This document shows, one piece after another, positions 55,584-64,000 of a stretch of DNA of 64,000 nucleotides. The stretch spans positions 20,911,449 to 20,975,448 of the forward strand of contig CM055071.1 of assembly GCA_029204045.2 (NCBI GenBank), written 5' to 3'. A program made the translations under genes and the position numbers. The notes below the pieces were generated by a model. It did no database searches and was not told where the DNA came from. It worked only from the letters and a program-made list of their open reading frames with translations. This DNA comes from Tillandsia leiboldiana (taxonomy: Eukaryota; Streptophyta; Magnoliopsida; Poales; Bromeliaceae). The first letter of the stretch is position 1, and each line of letters opens with the position of its first letter.

Positions 55584-58500
55584 GCGCCGCCTACGAAGCA
55601 TCCCTGCGTGCGCCGCTTGCGCCGCTTGCGCGTGCCTAGCCGCCCGCGCAGCTTCCTTGCGTGCGCCGCCCGTGCGTGCCCTAGCCGCCCGTGTAGCTTC
55701 CCTGCATGCGCGCTCGCGCGTGCCTAGCCACCCGTGCTGCTCCGTGCCCTAGCGTAGCGTCGCTGTCGCCTGCAGCGCCACACATGCCCTAGGCATCGCC
55801 GCACGCCCCTGCCTGCAGCGCCGCGCACCCCTACCTGTAGGCCGCGCGCCCCCGCAGCCAGTGCCGCCCTGCGCCCCCGCAGCCAGTGCGCCCTGTGCCC
55901 CTGCAGCCAGCGCCGTCCTACGCCCTTGCAGCCAGCGCCACGCGCCCCTGCTGCCAGCGCCATCTAGCCTGCGCCGCGCACCCTCGCTGCCTGCGTCGCT
56001 TGGGCAGCCTGCGCCGCCGCCGGTGCAGTTTCGCTGACAATCCAGTCTCGCTTGACGGTGCAGTTTTCTTTGAAGGAGTTGCTTGACGGTGCTGTCTCAT
56101 TTGATGAGTGCTTGACGATGCAGTCTCGTGTGACGGAGTGCTTGACGGTGCTGTTTCGCTGACGATGCAGTTTTGCTTGAGGTGTAGTTTTCCTTGATGG
56201 AGTCGCTTGACGGTGCAGTCTCGTTTGACGGAGTGCTTGGCGGTGCAGTCTGTGTGACGAGTGCTTGACGGTGCAGTTTGTTTGACGGAGTCGGTCTCGC
56301 TAACAGTTTTGGTTTCGGGGGTGGACGTTCGTGGGTCCGCTTAGCCGTTTTTCGTCGTCGTGTCGTCGTAATGACGTAGTGGTATCAGTGTGACAGGTTG
56401 ACGTCCGACAATTCGTTTTCGTTCGATCCTTTCCTTCATCACCGGGCATCGTCTGTTGATCACAATTCGGTTTTTGATCAGGAGCATCATTAGAGTAGAG
56501 TTCGCCGGTTCAGTGGGTAACCTTTAGAACCCCTTATCATATACATTGATATATTCATGGTTTATTATGTTAAGAATTTTGTGTTGGCGTATTTCGTGAA
56601 GTGTTTTAAGTCTTGAAGATTGAAGATTGAAGATGAAGAATTGTGGATCATATACATCAATCTCAAGAAGAATGAATTCAAAAGGATCAGGTACGTTTAA
56701 CTAAATAATTTTAGTGATCCGAATACATTCTTGTAGAGCTCGCTTAACCGGGAACAACGGTGCGATCGGGGAGTGAATCGGACTTACGGATCTACCGAAA
56801 TGGCCGTTTAGGGTTAATGGGTATGATCGGGTAAGTCGAGCCTGATATGTTGTTGGTGCTTAAAATCCGTGCCGACGATTTCTAATAGTGCGTAGGTGGC
56901 ACGCTTATCGAGAAGTCGGTTGGGGTTTTTCCTTCTTTTTTATACTTGATTTTAGGGTGGTACGTACACAAGAAATAATTTATCTTTTTACCGTATCCAT
57001 CTCTTTACTTCCTTCTCGTTCCTTCTTGTGGTGCTAGGAACCAAAAGACGAAAACAACGCTAACGCCGGGGGATGGACCTAGGAGCATCACCATCACCGG
57101 AAGGCAAAAATCGTATCGTCGTTCCGATCTTACCAGGTTAGTTTACCACGTTAATTTAGGGTTTACGTTGTGCTTTTTGATTTGCACGTCGTTTTATGCC
57201 TCGGGCTCTTGGCGGAAGGTTTTACTGGCGCCGCCACCGCACCGCCGGATGCCTTAGCCGTCGCCGCTGCCGCGCGTGGACAGGGCGCGCGCTACACGCG
57301 CACCGCCGAAGGACCGGTGCCGCCGGGGTTGCCACTTTGCGCCCGCGCTCGCGTGGAGGTGGTGCCGCGAGGGGCTGCCGTTGCACCGGCCCGTGCGGGG
57401 AATGTCACGCCCGGCGTCGAAACTGCGACCCGGGCTCGCCAACAGATCCGCCGCCCATACGGTGAACCCCGTATAGACGAAGCGCCAAACCTGCAAAAGA
57501 TAGATACTAAACTATCCAGATATCAGAGCTGAAAAAACCTGCTGGAAATAAAATAAATTAATACAAAGTCCTCACCAAAGTACAAGTCACTCAACTCTGA
57601 AAGAAAAGTACAACTCTATACCTCACAACAAGGTCTCTCAACAAGAAACTCTCAAAATGATAAGGGTACATCTACTCTCTGGACGACGACTGGTAGGGAT
57701 CTAGCTCGCGACTCCCTCACCTCGATCTGAAGAAGCAGCAACAGGAGCAGCAGGAACAGGAGTAGAAGTCCCTGTGGGAAAATACACCACGACGGGTGTG
57801 AGAACTACGTCCCAAGTAGTTCTCAGTGGGTGCCGCCAACAAGCCAACGGTCTGCCCACTAAGTCTACTAGAGGCATAAAGTAACAAATACAGTGCTGTA
57901 AGGAAAGCTGGGGAAAAGTAAACTCTACAGCTACTATGCCTCTATCTAGATGCTCAAGAAGTGGAACAGAAGGAACATGATGCCACAACTAACTCTCATC
58001 TCTGATCACCCAATCTGAACTGACTGCCTCATCAGGTCCAGTCAAGCCTGCGCCAACCTACTGCCGTTACGTCCCGGAGGAGCGGACTTACGTAGGACGT
58101 CCATGACTGCCAACCTACTGCCGTTACGTCCCGGAGGAGCGGACTTACGTAGGACGTCCATGACTGCCAACACCAGCACAGCCAGAGGGACAAATGCAAC
58201 GACAAGTCGCGATAGAAAAGCTCAATCTCACGCCGGTACAACAACCCGGTCTCGCCTACTCCGGAGTGGCACTCGAGGGGAGCGACCCGCTCGAGTAAAA
58301 AGTAACCCATCTCAAGTATCTCTGTAAAGTATCTCTGTCAAGCCAAATGTGGCTCATGCAGGCTATGATCCACGATCAAACAGATCGGTAACTCCAAGCT
58401 CAAAGCGCAACTCGGTCGGAAAAAGAACCTCGACTCGAACAGGAATAGCCCAACACACTCCCACAGCTATGTCGGAGAACCCTCAACGACTCAATCTGAT

Positions 58501-60906
58501 AAATGCACGACCATGGCTGAGTCGGGAAACCTCCACGACTCGATCTGCCAGAACCCCAAGATCCTCAAGGCTAAGTGGGAGAACCACCTCCACCACTAAA
58601 TCAGAGAAACAACCTCTAGATCACACTCTGCCAACTCATGGCACCAAGTCGCATCCACTGCGAGAAACTGTCTCAACAGGCCAAACAGGCCAAACGTCGC
58701 ATACTGCGAACAACTGCCTCAACAGGCCGACATCGCATCCACTGCGAACAGCTGACTCAACAGGCCAAACAGGCCGAACATCTCAACCACTGACCCAATG
58801 AAGGGTCCGGGAACACCGAAAGACTAGAACCTACAACCCAAATCAAACAAGAACAGGCTCTAGGCATAGCCTCTCGTTGTTCTCGTCCCAAGAAAAGGCA
58901 GACCTTAGAACCCAGACCACTCGAATCATCTCGGTGGTTAATTTATAGGAAAAACTGTGACATTTCTTACTGAAGCCATCTGATCTGTAAGAAATCCATA
59001 TTTAATGATTTTTAGTTCTGCTTAGGAAAACAGTTGAAACCAAGTTTTATATCTAAGCCTCGAAGGGCTAATGCCTTCGTCCAATCAAACAGGAACAGAC
59101 TCAGGCGACCCTACGATGCTTGGAAGAAAATATTTGGTTGACAAAAATCATGTGTGTGTCCAAAAAGGTTCTGGGTTTAAGGTCCTGCTAACACTGATCT
59201 ACCGCTGCCACTATCACAGCGGCGACAGATAAAACAAGAAAAATAAAACATCTCGGGACCGCCGTCTACCCAAACGGCTCCCGCTACAGATGAACAACCA
59301 ACTACATCTACCAGACGCCACTCTGCTCCCAAGCACGAGTGTAACATGCATCCCACACTAAAAGATAACACCTGACCACTCGGCCCACTACCCGGGCGAG
59401 GAAGGACACTATGTCCAGGAAAGTAGAAGTGTGGATGTCTAAAGCAGAAATAACCCTAGCCCAAGTGAGGGTTTTCTACTAGTCTGGTTACACATGCAAC
59501 ATATGACGGGGTGCTAGGTCAAGTTCCAAGATAACCATAATCAACAGCTTGTAGGGAAGGAAAATAAACACATGATCATCTAACAGCATTAGGAACATCA
59601 ATTCCTATAATCTAGCATGCTATATAGAACACATCTATAACATGCAAGTCCCTACACAGATAGAATTAATGCACAGTCCATAGGTCATGAAGACAAGGCC
59701 ACCCACCTGAAAATGCTAACAGTCCGGAGTCGCACAGCTGAGACAGTCCAGAAACAGATATCTCTGCACACCCACCAATCCAACGATACAGGAACAGTGA
59801 TCAATACCTCCTGGGTACAAAAAACACAACCCAAAGATACACTTAATTCCATAAAATCCAAGCATCACAAATCTGCTGGGAACAGTCCCCTAAATGCGAA
59901 ATTTTCACCTGTAAAACGAACTCCAAAAATTCCAATAAAAATACTGCTGCGATCCTCGCGTCGATACCTTCGAAACGGGTACCTGCACGCCCAATTGGAG
60001 CCCCGTAGGCCAAGTTACAAATTCCACAATACAGGTGCGCAAACACTCACAACCACACAACTGTAAACTCAAACACAGATAAAAGGGGAATAGTATACCT
60101 TCGGGCAAACCTCAGAAAAATCCCGGAAAAATACAATGATAATCCTTGCGACGAGTAGATCCAAAAAGTGTATAGGCTCGTCTCAATCCGACACTCGGGT
60201 GCGGAGATAAAATTCCGGCAAGGGGCCGCTGTCCAAAAACTCCACCAGAAAACAGCGGCTTAGAAATGCCTCGAAAACCGTGTCATAAACTCTGAATCCA
60301 GCAAGATGATCAACACGAAAGTCGAAGACGTACCTCTCGTGATTCCAACGCCGCAGAAATCGTCCAAAAATACTGACAGAGTAGCTCTGTAGACCTCTCA
60401 GATCAAACTGCGACGATAACGGGCCTCCGATGAAAAATCGCCACACTGCGCTCCGATGCCGAAGTCGTCGACGCCGCGGCTTCCAAAAAATCCGGGCCTC
60501 TGCCAGAAGATGCGCAAGATGAAGATCTCCAACTTTGCTAAAGGGGCCATGGGCAGGGGAGCTCGGGAAAGGGGGCAAAACTCCCCCACAAGACAGCTAT
60601 TTATAGGCCCAGCCCGAAAAATCCGAATTTTGGACTTTTGGCCCAAAGTTTCGGGCGCTTGGCATTCCGGGCTGCTACAGTAACGGGCCGGGCCCGTTAC
60701 TGTTCACGCCCGAAATCCCCTAGGCCCGCCACGCGTCCCATTCCTGCTCCCCGCACCCGGCGCACGCACCGCGACGAACCACGGGACGCCACGTGTCGCG
60801 ACCAGAGGTCGTGCACCGGTGCGCCCGACCAACCACGGGGCGCCACGTGGCGCCCCCACGACGCCTCCGACCGCGCCCACGCCGCGCCCACGTGCGCCCA
60901 CGTGCG
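55584..60906. repeat. Second copy of 50129-55483 (probable unmerged contig overlap)
   Basis: Starts GCGCCGCCTACGAAGC exactly as 50129 and follows it in order through G4, C3 (56568-56736), G5 and the H3 LTR to the point that matches the base before the gap. The copy is about 30 bp shorter, with many single-base deletions scattered in it, typical of unpolished long reads at contig ends. A real tandem duplication would not be expected to end exactly at a gap. Confidence 0.88.
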
Positions 60907-61577
60907 CGGCGCGCCGCCCGCGGCCCCGTGCCGGGCACGCATCCCGAGGCAGACCCTGCCGCTGCGTGGACCGCGCGCAAGGACCCGCCAACAACCAGCC
61001 GCCACGTGTCGCCACCTGGTCCACCGTGCACCCGCGCCTCTTCCGTGGACCGCGCCCACTGCGCCGGCCAACCTGAAGGCGCCACGCGTCCTCCGCCCGG
61101 GTGCACGCCTCCGCGGTGGACCGCGCGCCTCCGCCGCCGCCAGCCGCCGCGCTCCGCCGCCCGCCGCCGCCGCCGGCGCCCCTCCGGCGGCCGGAACAGT
61201 ACCAAATACCTCGAAATCCGTGCCGGGTCATCCGGGCTCCGAAAAATACAAGTAAATAGTCCATCTTGACCGTTTTCGCGCGCTGAATCCAAATCCGAAG
61301 TCCGATTTGCCAAATTCCTCTTCTAAAATTTGCCGAAAATTCCCGGAGAAGTGTTCTTTACTCAAATTTCGCGCTGAGTCCAATTTTAATAACCATTTCG
61401 CGCGAAACCACTTCTAAACATCCGACGGGGTCCTCCGATCACTCACGTGATCCATTATACACCCGAAGTCCATCACTTGAGTCCAAATGGGTGCAGAAAC
61501 ACCGCCGACATGCCACATAGGCCTCCAGAAGCTGCTAATCGCACTGTAGAAGCCCTGCAGAGATCTGGGTCACCACA
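57403..61577 (-). repeat. H3 3' LTR, complete copy
   Basis: About 4.2 kb on the minus strand: start TGTGGTGAC at 61577, end GTGACA at 57403. G-boxes CACGTG at 60790, 60844, 60890, 60900 and 61003 lie upstream (in sense) of the TATA at 60597-60606. The family is that of H1. Positions 57403-60906 repeat 51976-55483. The TSD partner is beyond the right edge. Confidence 0.85.
60597..60606 (-). promoter_or_regulatory. H3 LTR TATA box (second copy)
   Basis: CTATTTATAG on +, with G-boxes upstream in minus-strand sense. Confidence 0.68.
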
Positions 61578-61620
61578 TCCTCCCCCACTAAAAGAAAGTT
61601 TCGTCCTCGAAACTAGCTCA
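61578..61620 (-). other. H3 polypurine tract and end-of-pol hairpin
   Basis: On the minus strand the gypsy hairpin (GTTTCG/CGAAAC core, 61596-61615) is followed by TTTTAGTGGGGGAGGA just before the LTR. It marks the end of the H3 internal region. Confidence 0.75.
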
Positions 61621-62988
61621 ACCCAAAAGGTGCCACAGAAACAAGGGTAGGTACATAACACTGCCGTCTCCAGCTCTCGAGTCACCTGTCTCTCCCCGTG
61701 ATTACTCCACAACAACAACAACAACCGGTACGGCATGGCCCAAATTGCGTAATTCTCTCATCTCACGAGCCAGAATTCGCAACGGGCGTCCATCGTACCA
61801 CAAGTACTCGCAGATCTCAGAGGAAACGAGTCCATCACGGGCGAGGAATCCACAAGCCTGACACTCCCGAGCTGAGACGTGGAAGAAAAGGCTGGGGGAA
61901 AAGAGAGAACAACCAATGTAGCACGCACCAAAACCGCTCCCTAGTGCCAGCTCAACCAGGCGATCCGAAACATACCCATACGGTCATCCAAAGAAAAGAA
62001 GCCCTAATCGGCTAGGGTCCTCGCTCAATCACTCTCGGATCCTGACCATCCGCATGGACTGCTTCACCGCAGTCTACCGTCAAAAGGGACCCTCAGGGAC
62101 ACAACCTCGAGCCCTGTTCCTCAACGGTCCCACCCAGCGCCAACTGAGGAACACTAAACTCAACCCCGAAAAGCTATCCGGCTCCAGGTATCCGCCACCA
62201 CAGTGGCCCTGTCGCGGTGATACTGAATACACAAGAATAACCCAATGGTAACTCCACAGCCACTATGGGAGGCACCACTAACACAAAGGTCCATCCCCCA
62301 TCTCTGGCAAAGCTGCAATCGGCGCTAGTACCAGTCTCATCATCCATTCGCCATGCTCTCCTGGCACTGCGAAATCCAACAAGCTCCTCACCTCAACAAT
62401 AAATGTTGATCTCAGCCAACTCAAATAGCATCCACATTGGCTGGAAATCCACCGCCGCTCCTATGGCTAACACAATGTGACCCAAGAAGGTAAGCTTCTA
62501 AAGCTAAAACTTGTATCCCAATAACCTGGCATACAGCTTCATCCACACAGCATACTAACACATCCACCAGTGCTCCTCATGCTCCAAGTCGCTCTGGGAG
62601 TAGATCATAATATCCCTGGAGGATCTTATTACCAATGCGATCAAGTACAGCTGGAGCACAATTCCTCAAACCCAAAGAGTGGCAGGGCGTTAATCAATCC
62701 AATTGGCCTCACTAAGAGCTCAAGATGCCCTACCGTGTCCTGAACGCCATCAAGGCAAGGTCCTCGGCTGTCTGATTCCAAGTAGGTACCCGCACCAAAC
62801 AATAACTGCCGGAGTATGACTCCATCAAAAGGTCCAGAATAATACTCGGACCTGTCTACACACGAACCATAAAAGGGCCCTCACAGTCGTGTATCAACGA
62901 TGTGGCATCACCACCGTATATCAACGGCGTGGCACTAGGTCAAACAGACCCCTCGATCCATCAGATCCTGCAACTGCGCCATCAGCTC
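61621..62988 (-). pseudogene. H3 pol remnant, heavily decayed
   Basis: Between the RT start (next entry) and the polypurine tract only 1.4 kb remain, against more than 2.5 kb in E1, so most of RNase H and integrase is gone. Weak traces of the RT palm and of the segment after it can be followed on the minus strand (for example near 62400-62650), with many frameshifts. No integrase motif was recognised. Confidence 0.5.
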
Positions 62989-63267
62989 TCACAGCTCTAC
63001 TGGCAATATCCAATGAGGTGCTGTCGAGGGTGGCGCGGTTCCCCGAACCACGCCAAACTTAAACTCTATCTCCCGAATCGGCGGCATTAACAACAGTGGA
63101 ATCACACCCGGAATCTCGTGGCAACAGAGATATCTTTGGGTCCCGGTGCCGCCGTAAGCACCTCTCACACTGTCGCTATAACCAGTGTGCTCTAACGACC
63201 TCAACAACCAAATCTCCTCTCGTCTGCCCCGCAGAAGGTCAAAGTCCTCCGCAGATAACAAAACCAC
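62989..63267 (-). pseudogene. H3 pol fragment: start of reverse transcriptase
   Basis: The minus-strand frame contains PPIREIEFKF...VVRGTAPPSTAPH...LPVEL, the linker and first strand of a Ty3/gypsy RT. E1 and E2 have PEREVDFPIELLPGTKPITKAPYR-type sequence at this position. Upstream residues are probably the decayed protease-RT linker. The fragment is non-functional. Confidence 0.7.
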
Positions 63268-64000
63268 GCTACCGCTGCGCTACTCTGAAATAGATGCTGA
63301 TGCTGCCGTCGGGGTCCACCCGATCTCTGGCATCTCGAAAATTCGCTATCCAGGTAAAGAGATCAGAAATGCCGCTACCGGTCGGTCTGTCCTCCATCAC
63401 CCGACGCCAAGCGCCGATATCCAGCACTCGCCTCTGGCGGCAGATCCCTATCCAAAGGGACTGCAACGCCACGCTCCACACACAAAGCCTACCCATCGAA
63501 GCGTCAATAATCCAAGACGGAGGGACCAACTACACTGAAAGGTATCCTGGCACAAACCATTCCCCGTCAAACATATCCTATGCGTCTCATCCCTCGAAAC
63601 CTGGAGCGTGCAGTTCAACAACTGCATAAACTCCCTAGCACATGAAGGCTCTCAGATAGTCTCTCCATCACCACAACCCCAATTCTGCCTACAAAGGCTC
63701 CAACTCAAACCTGTGAATCGGGATGGTTCAACTGCCTGGACTGGCTCCATCGATCAATGACGTCCCGAAGCTCAGCTACTATCCACTATCCACCCTGCCT
63801 CGGTGCCTCGGCACTGCTCGTCGGCACGGAGGGGGCTGCTCGCTCCATCGGCGCCACTGGTACAACTGAAGATACCCTGCATAGGAAGAAAGTACTGGAG
63901 GACACTCAAGCGGTACTGCAACTAGCTATGCTCTCTGCTCCAACAAGCGCATCAAACGTTCCATGGCTTCTTCCTGGCATCAGACAGCCTCCGACATCTG
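63268..64000 (-). pseudogene. H3 gag/protease region, decayed
   Basis: Should hold the end of gag and the protease by position. Short minus-strand frames carry a weak gag-like stretch (EEAMERLMRLLEQ, near 63950-63990). There is no intact zinc knuckle or protease motif. The element continues past the window. Confidence 0.4.

Noticed and set aside
55220..55752. ORFs with a run of X residues
   Set aside because: They are translated across the 100-N gap.
61698..62015. 105-codon + strand ORF and neighbours at 62054 and 62902
   Set aside because: They are antisense to the decayed H3 internal region and have no recognisable domain.

Overview
This is a plant nuclear window made almost entirely of LTR retrotransposons nested in one another. 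I found no host gene, tRNA, rRNA or CRISPR array. Ty3/gypsy chromoviruses (integrase followed by a chromodomain, as in the Tekay/Del group), long LTRs of 2.4-4.9 kb, initiator-Met-tRNA primer sites (TGGTATCAGAGC) and Ty1/copia elements point to a large, repeat-rich angiosperm genome. The species cannot be told from the sequence.

Left part, 1-42590: a four-level nest that can be unpicked because every inserted element still has its 5-bp target-site duplication (TSD). The outermost layer is a + strand gypsy LTR remnant (G3, 41734-42590). Into it went a minus-strand gypsy element (H1) whose gag and 3.4-kb 5' LTR now lie in pieces at 1-203, 9750-13342, 20371-20549 and 41216-41728. H1 was hit three times: by gypsy element E1 (204-9749, TSD GGTCC), by gypsy element E2 (13343-20370, TSD CCTGC) and by a tandem non-autonomous array T (20550-41215, TSD GCCCG). 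T has the form LTR-INT-LTR-INT-LTR with 727-bp internal domains. A very young copia element (C1, 22672-27410, TSD GTTGG, LTRs one mismatch apart) sits in the first LTR of T. E1 and E2 pol genes are broken by nonsense changes and deletions. C1 pol is open apart from one stop in gag.

Right part, 42591-64000: a further gypsy LTR (G4) is split by a minus-strand copia element (C2, 43980-50067, TSD GCGCG) that keeps an open 608-codon gag but no pol. Then come a fragment of a related copia LTR (C3), another gypsy LTR fragment (G5) and a minus-strand gypsy element H3, whose 3' LTR ends at 61577 and whose decayed internal region fills the rest. A 100-N gap at 55484-55583 separates two copies of the same 5.3 kb (50129-55483 and 55584-60906). 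The end of one contig repeats the start of the next, so this is almost certainly an unmerged assembly overlap and not biology.

The most interesting unexplained signal is a hairpin followed by GGCGG(N)TCTG near the 3' end of every gypsy LTR whose end is present. Its stem sequence differs between families while pairing is kept. Other signals are splice-like sites bracketing the GC-rich LTR repeats, G-box repeats upstream of the TATA box in the H-family LTRs, and an inverted 1.4-kb LTR segment carrying a reversed primer-binding site. All identities, alignments and coordinates were read by eye.
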